Source: Micromonospora halophytica (GTDB taxonomy: Bacteria; Actinomycetota; Actinomycetes; Mycobacteriales; Micromonosporaceae). Taken from it: a stretch of 64,000 nucleotides of DNA. The DNA is taken from the NCBI RefSeq assembly GCF_900090245.1, contig NZ_FMDN01000001.1, positions 36,241 through 100,240 of the forward strand. The letters are read 5' to 3'. Shown here piece by piece: positions 51,154-59,909 of this stretch. Within the stretch, counting starts at the first letter, position 1; each line of letters opens with the position of its first letter. The translations under genes were made by a program, and so were the position numbers. Below the pieces are notes generated by a model, which was given only the letters and a program-made list of their open reading frames with translations, made no database searches and was not told where the DNA came from.

Positions 51154-52266
51154 TCAGCGGGCGGCGATCGGCGCCGGCTCCCGGACCACCGTCGTCCTGC
51201 CGAGGGCGAAGCGCCGGTACACGTCCTCGTAGCCGGCGGCCATCCGCTCGGTCGAGAAGTTCTCCACCGCGTGCGCGACGCAGGCCGCCGGGTCGAGCCG
51301 GTCCACCTCGCGCAGCGCCGCCGGCAGTTCGTCCGCGCGGTCCCGCACCAGCCCGGTCACCCGCTCCACCACCAGCTCCGGTACCGCACCGCGGCGCAGC
51401 GCCACCACCGGCGTGCCGGTCGCCATGGCCTCCACCATGACCATGCCGAACGGCTCCTCCCACTGGATCGGCATGATCAGGCAGCGGGCGTCGACCAGCA
51501 GCCGCAGGGCCGCCGCCCGGTCGGCGTTCATCACCACGGTGACGTCGGAGTCCAGCATGGGCTCGACGACCTCGGCGTAGTAGCGCCGCTCGGCGGGTTC
51601 GTTGCACTTGCCGGCCAGGGTCAGCGGCAGCCCCGCCGCCCGGCAGGCACGGATGGCGAGGTCCGGGCCCTTGTCCGGGCTGAACCGGGCGAGCCAGAGC
51701 ACCGGCCCGCGGCCGGGGGCGCGCTTGCGCGGCAGGTCCGTGGCGTCCATCGCGTTGTGCACCGTCCCCACCCAGGGCAGGCTCGGGTTCGCCCGCCGCT
51801 GCGCGTGGGAGATGGCCACCAGCCCGACGCCGTGGTCCGTGTCGCTGAGCACCGTGCCGTACTCCCCCACCGGGTTGCCGTGCACCGTCGCGACCGTCGG
51901 CACCGCCCGCCGGCCGGCGACCAGCGGGCCGATCGTGGTGTGGTCGTGCACGACGTCGAAGTCCGCCGGTGTCACGAGATGGTTCACCCGGGCCAGGTGG
52001 GCCAGCTCGGGCAGTGACTCGCCGAGCCGGTCGTACTGCAGTTCGGGGACGGTCGAGACGAAGTCGGCGGCGGTGCCGTGCTGCCGTCCCGCGCCGAAGA
52101 GGGTCACCGCGTGCCCCCGCCGGACCAGGGTGTCCACCAGCCCGTGCACCACCTGCTCCAGCCCTCCGTAGCCGGGGGGCGGCACCGACAGCCACGGCGG
52201 CACCACCATCGCGATCCGCAGCGGCCCCGCGGGCGGGCTTTCCGACGGACGGTGGGTCACGGCCAC
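51154..52266 (-). CDS. Glycosyltransferase family 4
   Basis: A 370-residue GT-B fold glycosyltransferase. N-terminal MVVPPWLSVPPPGYGGLEQVV is the GT4 acceptor-side start. LWLARFSPDKGPDLAIRA and IQWEEPFGMVMVEAMATGTPVVALRRGAVPELV give the donor-binding EX7E-type motif. It probably adds a sugar to a lipid, polysaccharide or small molecule; donor and acceptor are unknown. I chose the GTG at 52264-52266, four bases after GGAGGACCT. It is convergent with the kinase (11 bases between stops). Confidence 0.9.
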   Translation of the reverse strand: MAVTHRPSESPPAGPLRIAMVVPPWLSVPPPGYGGLEQVVHGLVDTLVRRGHAVTLFGAGRQHGTAADFVSTVPELQYDRLGESLPELAHLARVNHLVTPADFDVVHDHTTIGPLVAGRRAVPTVATVHGNPVGEYGTVLSDTDHGVGLVAISHAQRRANPSLPWVGTVHNAMDATDLPRKRAPGRGPVLWLARFSPDKGPDLAIRACRAAGLPLTLAGKCNEPAERRYYAEVVEPMLDSDVTVVMNADRAAALRLLVDARCLIMPIQWEEPFGMVMVEAMATGTPVVALRRGAVPELVVERVTGLVRDRADELPAALREVDRLDPAACVAHAVENFSTERMAAGYEDVYRRFALGRTTVVREPAPIAAR

Positions 52267-52348
52267 AGGTCCTCCCCGTTGGTCCCCGGTGAGCGCGATC
52301 GGCGGCGATTTCCCCCTGCGGGCGGGGTCAAACGGTACGACGGGACGC

Positions 52349-53020
52349 TCATCCGGTGACGACGAGCCGGTCGTCCACGGCCCGCACCCCCGGGGCCGAC
52401 CAGGCGACCCGCTCCGCCTCGTCCCGCTCCCACCAGGAGCGCACCTCGCCGTGCAGCACCACGGTGCCACCGGCCAGCTCCACGGTGACCGCCTCGGTGC
52501 CGGTACGGCGGCGCAGGGCCCGGCGCAGGTCCGCGGCGGTCTGCTCGGCGCTCGGCGGGGCCGGCGGCACCACCTCGACCAGGTTGGTCACCCCGCGTAC
52601 GCCGCGCAGGCGACGCAGTTCCTGCTCGGCGGTACGCCGCTGGTAGCCGAACTCCACCTCGCCGCGCAGCATCAGCCAGCCGTCGGCCACCGTCACGTCC
52701 AGGCGCTCGGCGGGCACGAAGCTGTCCCACTCCAGCGCTCGGACGGCGGCGAGGGCCAGTTCGGCGTCGTCCTGGCCGTCCAGCCCGGGCAGGCGCACCT
52801 CGACGTCGTCGGCGACCGCCCGCACGCCCCGTACCCGGTGCGCGCAGCGCTGGGCCGCCCACTTGCGGGCGTAGCTGTCCACCCGGCCGGTCAACGTCAC
52901 CACGCCGTCGGCGACGACGACCCCGATCTCGTGCGGCTGCGCCTGGGGATCCCAGGCCAGCTCGTCGAGGACGTCGCGCTGGATGTCCTGGTCGGTGCGG
53001 ACGGCCGCTGCCGTGCCCAT
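52349..53020 (-). CDS. Triple BON-domain protein
   Basis: A 223-residue soluble protein with three BON domains in series: about 10-75 (VVVADGVVTLTGRVDSY), 85-150 (VTVADGWLMLRGEVEF) and 158-222 (VELAGGTVVLHGEVRSW). BON domains bind phospholipid or osmotic-stress ligands. No signal peptide is visible, so it may act in the cytosol. The ATG at 53018-53020 has GGAGGGGG upstream. It lies downstream of the htrA terminator and is probably a separate transcription unit of the stress region. Confidence 0.9.
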   Translation of the reverse strand: MGTAAAVRTDQDIQRDVLDELAWDPQAQPHEIGVVVADGVVTLTGRVDSYARKWAAQRCAHRVRGVRAVADDVEVRLPGLDGQDDAELALAAVRALEWDSFVPAERLDVTVADGWLMLRGEVEFGYQRRTAEQELRRLRGVRGVTNLVEVVPPAPPSAEQTAADLRRALRRRTGTEAVTVELAGGTVVLHGEVRSWWERDEAERVAWSAPGVRAVDDRLVVTG

Positions 53021-53115
53021 GGCGTCCCCCTCCGTACGTTCGGTTCCCGGCCAGGATGCCGGCGCGGAGGGTGAGCCCGGGTCACCCGCACCGGGTGACC
53101 CGGGGGCACGAAAAT

Positions 53116-53162
53116 GGCGGCGGGCGGTGGAGCCAACCCCCTTGGCTCCACCGCCCGCCGCC
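53116..53162 (-). terminator. 21-bp hairpin with T-run after htrA
   Basis: Perfect 21-bp arms (53116-53136 and 53142-53162) around a CCCCC loop. On the minus strand the stem is followed by ATTTTCG. It is one of the few hairpins here with a T-run and is a convincing intrinsic terminator for the htrA gene. Confidence 0.9.
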
Positions 53163-53184
53163 CGTGGAGGAGGCAGGTCTGTCT

Positions 53185-54738
53185 CTATGACGTCTCGGCG
53201 AGCGTGACGGTTGCCGTCGCCTCGGATCCGTTTCGCTGGTAGGTCACCTCGACCCGGTCGCCGACCTTGCCGGCCTGCACCGCGCCCACCAGGTCGTTGG
53301 AGTCGTTGACCACCTTGTCGCCGAACTTCGTGATCACGTCACCCCGCTGGAGGCCGGCCTTCTCGGCCGCGCTGCCCGGCACGACCGCCGAGACCAGGGC
53401 GCCGCCGTTCTCGGCCGGGGTGACGCTGACGCCGAGGGACGGGTGGCTGACCTTCTCGCCGCGCTGGAGCTTCCCGGCGACATCCTTGGCCTTGTTGCTC
53501 GGGATGGCGAAGCCGACACCGATGTTGCCGCTGCTGCCCTGCCCGGCGGTGGCGATGGCGGTGTTGATGCCGATCACCTCGCCCCGGGTGTTGACCAGCG
53601 CGCCGCCCGAGTTGCCGGGGTTGATCGGGGCGTCGGTCTGGAGCAGTCCGGAGATCGAACTGGCACCCTGCCGCGGGTCCTGCTGCTGGCCGTTCCCGCC
53701 GGCCTGGATGGTGCGGTCCCGAGCGCTGAGGATGCCGGCGGTGACCGAGCCCTGCAGGCCGAGCGGGCTGCCCAGGGCGAGCACCTGGTCGCCGACCTGC
53801 ATGGCGTCACTGTCGCCGAACTTCGCGGCCTTCAGGTCGCTGACGCCGCTGGCCTTGAGCACCGCGAGGTCGGTCTTCGGGTCGGTGCCGACGATCTTCG
53901 CCTGCGCGGTCTTCCCGTTGGCGAAGATCACCCGGACGGCGTCGCCGGACGCGGAGGCGACCACGTGGTTGTTGGTGAGCACGAAGCCGTCCGCGCTGAG
54001 GATCACGCCGGAGCCCTCACCGCTGTCGGTGGTGATCGAGACCACGCTGTCCTGCACGGCGGCGGCGATCTTGGGCAGGTCCGCGCTGTTGATCACCGGG
54101 GCGGCCGAGTAGGTGCGGGTGATCCCGCCGGAGTTGCCGTCCACCGCGAGCACGAGCGCGCCGCCGGCCACGCCCGAGCCGAGCATCAGGGCGAAGACCG
54201 CGACACCGGCACCGACGAACTTGGCCACCTTCGAGGGGCGGGGCGGGGCCGCCCACGGCGGTACCGGCTGCCCGGGGTGCTGCGGCGGGACCGGACCGCC
54301 CGGGTGCCCGCCCGTCCAGCCGGACGGGGCGTAGCCGGGCTGGTAGCCGGCGGCCGGATACGAGCCGGGCTGGTACGACGAGGCGGGCTGGTAGCCGCCC
54401 TGCGCCCTCGCCGGGTACGGCGCGGCCGAGGACTGCCCGTACGGCGCCGCCGAGGACTGCCCGTACGGCACGGCCGAAGACTGCCCGTACGGCGCCGCCG
54501 AGGGCTGCCCGTACGGCGCGGCCGGGGACTGCCCGCCGCCGGACGGCGGGTACGGCGCGGACGGGGCGGACGGGGTGCCCACCGGCTCCCCCGCGGTGCC
54601 GGCGGGGCGGTCGGTCGGGAGGCTCCCGGTCGGGTCCGACTGCCCGGGCTCGACGCGGGACGGCTCGGCGGTGGGGTGCGACGGCTCGGCGTCGGAGGCG
54701 GCCGGCCGCCGCTGCGGGTCGGTCTCGAACTCGTTCAT
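53185..54738 (-). CDS. HtrA/DegP-like membrane serine protease (PepD-like)
   Basis: 517 residues. A long Pro/Gly/Ser/Tyr-rich cytoplasmic tail spans 1-168 with PYGQSSA repeats. One membrane helix lies at about 174-198. The trypsin-like domain has the triad His258 (TNNHVVAS), Asp290 (TDLAVLK) and Ser377 (NPGNSGGAL). A C-terminal PDZ domain covers about 430-510. It degrades misfolded envelope proteins. The ATG at 54736-54738 has AAGGTGGAG upstream. It follows a histidine kinase and response regulator in the same order as mycobacterial mprA-mprB-pepD, so stress induction by that pair is likely. Confidence 0.93.
   Translation of the reverse strand: MNEFETDPQRRPAASDAEPSHPTAEPSRVEPGQSDPTGSLPTDRPAGTAGEPVGTPSAPSAPYPPSGGGQSPAAPYGQPSAAPYGQSSAVPYGQSSAAPYGQSSAAPYPARAQGGYQPASSYQPGSYPAAGYQPGYAPSGWTGGHPGGPVPPQHPGQPVPPWAAPPRPSKVAKFVGAGVAVFALMLGSGVAGGALVLAVDGNSGGITRTYSAAPVINSADLPKIAAAVQDSVVSITTDSGEGSGVILSADGFVLTNNHVVASASGDAVRVIFANGKTAQAKIVGTDPKTDLAVLKASGVSDLKAAKFGDSDAMQVGDQVLALGSPLGLQGSVTAGILSARDRTIQAGGNGQQQDPRQGASSISGLLQTDAPINPGNSGGALVNTRGEVIGINTAIATAGQGSSGNIGVGFAIPSNKAKDVAGKLQRGEKVSHPSLGVSVTPAENGGALVSAVVPGSAAEKAGLQRGDVITKFGDKVVNDSNDLVGAVQAGKVGDRVEVTYQRNGSEATATVTLAETS
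54420..54533 (-). repeat. 24-bp tandem repeats in htrA tail
   Basis: About five imperfect 24-base units encode PYGQSSAA-type octapeptides in the cytoplasmic tail of HtrA. The units differ at a few bases, so expansion is older than for the 27-bp repeat at 44606. Length variation between strains is expected. Confidence 0.75.
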
Positions 54739-54800
54739 TGCTCCACCTTCTCCCCTCGCACTGTCACCAGCCTGGAATGAACCTGGACGTTTTCTGAAAG

Positions 54801-56357
54801 TCACTCCGCTTCACTCTCCGCGCCCGGCAGCAGCGGCAGCCTGACCCGGAAGGTCGCCCCGCCGCCCGGCGTCGTACCCACCTCGACCGTTCCGTGGTGC
54901 GCGGCGACCAGCGCGGCGACGATGGCCAGCCCCAGCCCGGTGCTGGTGATGCCGCTCGCCCGGCGGGTCCGGGCGGCGTCGGCACGGTAGAACCGCTCGA
55001 AGACCCGTTCGGCCTGCTCGGGGGTGAGGCCGGGGCCGGTGTCGGCCACCTCCACCACGGCCAGGTTTCCCGGCTCGCTGCGCAGCCGCAGCGTCACCGC
55101 AGCCTCCGACGGGGTGTGGGTGAGCGCGTTGGTCATCAGGTTGCCGATCACCTGCCGCAGCCGGGCGTCGTCCCCGTACACCACCAGCGGACCCGAACCG
55201 GGCTCGATGTCCAGCTCGATCCGGCGGTCCGGGGCGACCACCCGGGCGGCCTGCACGGCATCCGAGGCGAGCACCGGCAACTCCACCGGGGCCAGCGAGA
55301 GCGGCCGCTCCCGGTCCAGCCGGGCGAGCAGCAGCAGGTCCTCCACGAGCAGCCCCATCCGGGCCGCCTCGTCCTCGATCCGGCGCAGCAGGTCGGCGGT
55401 CTGCTCCGGCGTGCGGGCGGCGCCCTGCCGGTACAGCTCGGCGAAGCCGCGAATGGTGGTCAGCGGGGTGCGCAGCTCGTGCGAGGCGTCCGCGACGAAC
55501 TGCCGCATCCGTTCCTCCGAGCGTCGGGCCCGCGCCTCGGACGCCTGCGCGGCGTGCGCGGCGTCGCGGGCGCCGGCCTCGGCCGACCGGGCCGCCGCCT
55601 CGGACGCCGCCCGGGCGGTGAAGGCGGCCTCGATCTGGGTCAGCATCGCGTTCAACGCGCGGGACAACCGCCCCAGCTCGGACGTGGCGCAGGGCTGCCC
55701 GTCCTCCGGGTCGGGCACCCGTCGGGTCAGATCACCCCCGGCGATCGCGGCGGCGGTGCGCTCGATCTCCACCAGTGGCTTCAGGCTGGTCCGGACGATG
55801 GCCGCGCCGATCGAGGCGAGCAGGACCAGCACCGCGCCACCGACCAGGAGGTCTATCCAGACCAGCCGCTTCACCGCCAGGTCGACGTCGGTGAGGTGCT
55901 GCCCGACCGCCAGCACCCGACCGTCGGGCAGGTCCCGGTAGAGCATCCGCCAGCGGTCCCGCCCGTCCTCCGAGCGGACGTCGAACGGCTCGCGCCTCTC
56001 CTCCCGGAAGCCGGCCAGGTCGCCCGGCACGGGCGGCAGGTCGTCCAGCTCCAGGTTCGGGTCGTAGGCAATGATCTTGGTCTGTCGTTCGTTGGCGAGC
56101 GCCACCACGTAGTCGGTGGGCAGGGTGGCCGAGCGGGCGCTGCCGTTCTCCAGCGCCGGCAGCACCCTGCTCAGGTAGTCGCTGGCGCCCTGGAGTTCGC
56201 CGTCGACCTGCGCGACCAGGTAGTTGCGCAGGAAGAACGTGGTCAGCGAGCTGATCACCAGCAGCGCGGCGGCGACCAGCGCCAGCACCGAGGCGACCAG
56301 CTTGACCCGGAGCGGGACGCTGCGGAGCCGACCCTTCGCGTCGTCGAGGACGCTCAC
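54801..56357 (-). CDS. Sensor histidine kinase
   Basis: 518 residues. Helix 1 at about 19-42, an extracytoplasmic sensor of about 120 residues, helix 2 at about 168-190, then HAMP. An Ala/Glu/Arg-rich coiled-coil stretch (ASEAAARSAEAGARDAAHAAQ) precedes the phospho-accepting H293 in DASHELRTPLTTIRG. The ATPase part has VIGNLMTNALTHTP, VADTGPGLTPEQ and TGLGLAIVAAL boxes. GTG start at 56355-56357 overlaps the response regulator stop (GTGA). It resembles MprB/TrcS-type kinases. It probably senses envelope stress and controls htrA. Confidence 0.94.
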   Translation of the reverse strand: MSVLDDAKGRLRSVPLRVKLVASVLALVAAALLVISSLTTFFLRNYLVAQVDGELQGASDYLSRVLPALENGSARSATLPTDYVVALANERQTKIIAYDPNLELDDLPPVPGDLAGFREERREPFDVRSEDGRDRWRMLYRDLPDGRVLAVGQHLTDVDLAVKRLVWIDLLVGGAVLVLLASIGAAIVRTSLKPLVEIERTAAAIAGGDLTRRVPDPEDGQPCATSELGRLSRALNAMLTQIEAAFTARAASEAAARSAEAGARDAAHAAQASEARARRSEERMRQFVADASHELRTPLTTIRGFAELYRQGAARTPEQTADLLRRIEDEAARMGLLVEDLLLLARLDRERPLSLAPVELPVLASDAVQAARVVAPDRRIELDIEPGSGPLVVYGDDARLRQVIGNLMTNALTHTPSEAAVTLRLRSEPGNLAVVEVADTGPGLTPEQAERVFERFYRADAARTRRASGITSTGLGLAIVAALVAAHHGTVEVGTTPGGGATFRVRLPLLPGAESEAE

Positions 56358-57055
56358 GCCGCCGGCTTGCGTAGCACGTAGCCCACCCCGCGCAGGGTGT
56401 GGATCAGCCGGGGCTGGGTGTTGTCCACCTTGCGGCGCAGGTAGGAGATGTAGGACTCGACGATGTTGTCGTCACCACGGAAGTCGTAGTTCCAGACGTG
56501 GTCCAGGATCTGCGCCTTGGAGAGCACCCGGTTGGCGTTGAGCATCAGGTAGCGCAGCAGTTTGAACTCGGTCGGCGAGAGCTGGACCCGCTGGCCGGCG
56601 CGGTGCACCTCGTGGGTCTCCTCGTCCAGCTCCAGGTCGGCGAAGGTGAGCCGGGAGGGGGCCTGCTCGCCGGTGGCCGTACGCCGGAGCACCGCCCGGA
56701 TCCGCGCGGTGAGTTCCTCCAGGCTGAACGGCTTGGTGACGTAGTCGTCGCCGCCCAGGGTGAGGCCGCGGATCTTGTCGTCGGTGGCGTCCCGCGCGGT
56801 CAGGAAGACCACCGGGGTACGCGTGCCGCCCTCGCGGAGCATCCGGATGACCTCGAAGCCGTCGAGGTCGGGCAGCATCACGTCGAGGACCACCAGGTCG
56901 GGGCGGTGCTCCTTCGCGGTGCTCAGCGCCGCGCTGCCGCTGGTGGCCGTCGCCACGTCGAAACCGGCGAAGCGCAGGCTGGCGGAGAGCAGTTCGAGGA
57001 TGTTGGGGTCGTCCTCGACGACGAGCAGTCGCGCCTCGGTCTGGGTAGCGGCCAT
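56354..57055 (-). CDS. OmpR-family response regulator
   Basis: About 233 residues. Receiver: acidic pair in VVEDDPNIL, phospho-acceptor D58 in LVVLDVMLPDLDG, Thr in VVFLTARDA, Lys in YVTKPFSLEEL. The C-terminal winged helix has LSPTEFKLLRYLMLNAN, VWNYDFRGDDNIVESYISYLRRK and LRGVGYVLRKP. I chose the ATG at 57053-57055; ATGs at 57064 and 57067 would add a few residues. It is coupled to the kinase gene. The order regulator-kinase-protease suggests a single stress operon or regulon. Confidence 0.94.
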   Translation of the reverse strand: MAATQTEARLLVVEDDPNILELLSASLRFAGFDVATATSGSAALSTAKEHRPDLVVLDVMLPDLDGFEVIRMLREGGTRTPVVFLTARDATDDKIRGLTLGGDDYVTKPFSLEELTARIRAVLRRTATGEQAPSRLTFADLELDEETHEVHRAGQRVQLSPTEFKLLRYLMLNANRVLSKAQILDHVWNYDFRGDDNIVESYISYLRRKVDNTQPRLIHTLRGVGYVLRKPAA

Positions 57056-57142
57056 GTCCGCCATCATCCGTGACGTCGCTGCGGCGGCGCTGGACGCTTC
57101 CTGAAAAGACCCTGTGAGCGGCGACCGTCGGGGTCCGGGGCG

Positions 57143-58162
57143 TCAGGCCGCCAGTTCGAGCCGCTCCCCCGCGCCGTCCGCCGACCCGACCTCCGCCGAG
57201 CGGCACACCATGGACGTCAACGGGTCCGGTTGACGTCCGTGCCGTTCCACCGAGCACTCCCCGCCCGCCTCGGCGACGCCGACTAGGGGGGCGGCGGCCG
57301 ACGGCAGCGCAGGGGGGAGGGCCGGCGCGGCGGCACGGGCCGGGACCAGGTGCACCGCCGACTCGGCGGCCCGGGCGAGGGCGCGCCGGTCCGCGCCCCG
57401 GGCCGGGTGCAGCGCCGCCCCGATCCGCACGGTCAGCACCAGGTCCCGTGCGGCGAGCACCCGGCGTGCCGAGGCCCAGAGGGTCTCGTCGCCGAGGAAG
57501 GCGGCGGCCGTGGTGGCCTCGCCGGTGGCGGCGCAGCGGTAGGTCAGCCGGAGCGGCACGACCGGCACGCCGGCGTCGATCGCCGCCTGGAAGGCCGCCG
57601 GCCGGAAGCCCCGCCCCGGCCGGCAGGCACGCGACGCAGCCGTCCCGCACCAGGTCGTGCCCTCCGGGAAGACCGCCACCGCATCGCCGCGGCGCAGCGC
57701 CGTGACCAGCCGGTCGACGGTCGCCGGCAGCTCGCGGGGGCGCGCTCGGTCGACGAAGAGCGCACCGGCCGCGCGGGCCAGCACCCCGACCAGCGGCCAC
57801 CCCCGGACATCGGACTTGGCCAGCAACCGGGCCGGCGCCACCGCCAGCACCGCCAGCACGTCCAGCCAGGAGACGTGGTTGGCGACCAGCAGCGCGGGTC
57901 GCCCCGGCGACCGGCCACGCACCTCCAGCCGCACCCCGAGGACGCGGGCCGCCCCCCGCGCCCACCGGCGCACCGCCACCGCCCGCCGCGCCACCGGCAG
58001 CACCGGCAGCAGGCCGACCAGGCCCACCCCGGCCAGCAGCATCCCGAGTACGCCCAGCAGCCGGGCAACCCGCCACGGCACCGGTACGGACGGCGCCTCA
58101 CCCGACCCGGGCAGGCACCCCGGGCCGCAGCCGGAGACGGGCCGCCAGAGCGGGGCGCTCAC
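57143..58162 (-). CDS. Lysophospholipid acyltransferase, OlsA-like
   Basis: 339 residues with a membrane helix at about 35-55 and a PlsC domain: VANHVSWLDVLAVL (HxxxxD), GALFVDRARPRELP, FPEGTTWCGTAASRACRPGR and VPVVPLRLTYRC. It transfers a second acyl chain to a lyso-lipid. The last 70 residues are Ala/Pro-rich and not part of the domain. GTG start at 58160-58162 overlaps the upstream GNAT-like gene (GTGA). The pair resembles olsBA of ornithine lipid synthesis. A general PlsC role is the alternative. Confidence 0.88.
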   Translation of the reverse strand: MSAPLWRPVSGCGPGCLPGSGEAPSVPVPWRVARLLGVLGMLLAGVGLVGLLPVLPVARRAVAVRRWARGAARVLGVRLEVRGRSPGRPALLVANHVSWLDVLAVLAVAPARLLAKSDVRGWPLVGVLARAAGALFVDRARPRELPATVDRLVTALRRGDAVAVFPEGTTWCGTAASRACRPGRGFRPAAFQAAIDAGVPVVPLRLTYRCAATGEATTAAAFLGDETLWASARRVLAARDLVLTVRIGAALHPARGADRRALARAAESAVHLVPARAAAPALPPALPSAAAPLVGVAEAGGECSVERHGRQPDPLTSMVCRSAEVGSADGAGERLELAA

Positions 58163-58938
58163 CGCTGTTCCCCGCCCAGGAAGTGCCGCAGGTACCGCGG
58201 GTTCATCCGGTCCAGCGAGAACAGGACGTAGAAGTCGGCCACCCCGAAGTCCGGGTCGTACGCGGGCTCCCCGGCGATCCACGCCCCGAGCCGGAGGTAC
58301 CCGCGCAGCAGCGGCGGGATCAGCGCATGGCCGGCCGGGCCACCGGCGGCGGTCTCCGGGTGGGCCGCCACCGGCTCGGCGAACCAGGGGCGGCGGGGCC
58401 GGACCCGCAGCAGCGGCGGTGCGAGGTGCTTCGCCCGGGCCAGCGCCCACGCCTCGGCGGCGGCCCGGCCCCCGTCGGCCACCGGCACCGAGGCGCAGCC
58501 GCCGAGCCAGCGGGATCCGCGCAGGTGCAGATAGCGGGTGATACCCGCCCACATCAGGTTGATCACCGCGCCGGAGCGGTGGTCGGGGTGGACGCAGGAG
58601 CGGCCGGCCTCGACCAGCACGTCACGCAGCGGGTCGAGGGCGGCCAGCTCGAACTCGCTCTCGGCGTACCGGCGGTCGACGCGGCCCGGCGGCAGCAGTC
58701 GGTACGTCCCGACCACCGCCCCGCTGCGCTCCTCGCGGACGATCAGGTGATCGCAGTGGGCGTCCAGGTCGTCGACGTCGAGCCCGCCCCCGGCCGGGTG
58801 CAGGCTCGCGCCGAGTTCGGTGGCGAAGACCTCGTGGCGCAGGCGTTGCGCGGCCGCGACCTGGGTCGGGTCGTCGGCGATCAGCAGGGTGTATCCGCTG
58901 GTCGTCAGGGGTGCGCCAGCGGCGTGCAGAACGGCCAT
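58159..58938 (-). CDS. GNAT-fold N-acyltransferase, OlsB-like
   Basis: 259 residues related to the OlsB/hemolysin-type acyltransferases. Features are QVAAAQRLRHEVFATELGA near the N-terminus, HLIVREERSGAVVGTYRLLPP, and VEAGRSCVHPDHRSGAVINLMWAGITRYL, typical of long-chain N-acyl transferases. OlsB puts a 3-hydroxyacyl chain on ornithine to give lyso-ornithine lipid. ATG at 58936-58938 with AGGACCC upstream. Coupled with the OlsA-like gene, it makes a phosphorus-free membrane lipid likely. Substrate is inferred. Confidence 0.85.
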   Translation of the reverse strand: MAVLHAAGAPLTTSGYTLLIADDPTQVAAAQRLRHEVFATELGASLHPAGGGLDVDDLDAHCDHLIVREERSGAVVGTYRLLPPGRVDRRYAESEFELAALDPLRDVLVEAGRSCVHPDHRSGAVINLMWAGITRYLHLRGSRWLGGCASVPVADGGRAAAEAWALARAKHLAPPLLRVRPRRPWFAEPVAAHPETAAGGPAGHALIPPLLRGYLRLGAWIAGEPAYDPDFGVADFYVLFSLDRMNPRYLRHFLGGEQR

Positions 58939-59088
58939 GGGTCCTGTGTAGGTGCCCGGGGTTGCCGCCTGCCCGGTGACGGGTGTCGATCCGGTGAACG
59001 CCGGTCGGCCGTCCCCTGCCGGCGGCTGCGGGTCGGCGTGCGAGGCTGCCCGGGACCGGCGACGACGCCGGACGCACGGAGGTACCCG

Positions 59089-59760
59089 ATGATCATCGAG
59101 TCCCGGTTCAACGGACCACCCGGTTCGGGCAACGGCGGATGGAGCGCCGGGGTGTTCGCGACCGCGTACGGCGCGGACCGACCGGTCGAGGTGACACTGC
59201 GCCGCCCGCCACCGCTGGACACCCCGCTGACCGTGGCCGATGGCGACGTCCTGGACCCGCAGGGGCGGCTGGTCGCCCAGGTCCACCCGACCGACGACCT
59301 GCCCCCGGCGGTGCCCGGGGTGGACCCGGCGACGGCGAGGGCCGCCTCGACCACGTACCCCGGTCTGGTGGACCACCCCTTCCCCGGCTGCTACGTCTGC
59401 GGCCCGGACCACCCGGACGGGCTGCGGATCTTCCCCGGCCGGCTGCCCGACGGCCGGACCGCCGCGCCGTTCCGGGCCCCCGCCCGGGTGGTCCCGGCGA
59501 CGGTCTGGGCCGCGCTGGACTGCCCAGGCGGCTGGGCGGTCATCGGGCCCGGCCGGCCGTACGTCCTGGGCCGGATCGCCGCGGTGGTCGACGCGCTGCC
59601 CGAGCCGGGCGACGAGTGCGTGGTGACCGGCGCGACGGTCGGCGGCGAGGGGCGCAAGGCGTACGTACGCACCAGCCTGTACGGGCCGACCGGCACGCTG
59701 CTCGGCCGGGCCCGGGCCACCTGGATCGCGCTGCCGCCGGAGCCCGCGCCTCGTCCCTGA
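59089..59760 (+). CDS. Conserved protein, possibly hotdog-fold thioesterase-like
   Basis: 223 residues. The N-terminus ESRFNGPPGSGNGGWSAGVFA and the central CYVCGPDHPDGLRIFPG are distinctive. The remainder is consistent with a double-hotdog (thioesterase or PaaI-like) fold, but no catalytic residue set is clear. ATG at 59089 with CGGAGG six bases upstream. It is divergent from the OlsB-like gene and upstream of the ABC exporter. I would not assign a function beyond a possible acyl-thioester or small-molecule role. Confidence 0.65.
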   Translation: MIIESRFNGPPGSGNGGWSAGVFATAYGADRPVEVTLRRPPPLDTPLTVADGDVLDPQGRLVAQVHPTDDLPPAVPGVDPATARAASTTYPGLVDHPFPGCYVCGPDHPDGLRIFPGRLPDGRTAAPFRAPARVVPATVWAALDCPGGWAVIGPGRPYVLGRIAAVVDALPEPGDECVVTGATVGGEGRKAYVRTSLYGPTGTLLGRARATWIALPPEPAPRP

Positions 59761-59909
59761 GGATGACCCCCTCCTGCCCGGGAGGGAGACCGGAATGGCG
59801 AGCGGGTCCGATGGCGTAGGTTGACCGCTCTTGACAGGCTGGGCCCGGCGCCTCCGCGACGGCGCCGTACGCCGCGGCGCACGACGCGCCGCCGCACGGG
59901 AGGAGAACG

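Noticed and set aside
54420..54533. CRISPR or minisatellite
   Set aside because: The 24-bp units code in frame for an HtrA tail and lack spacers.
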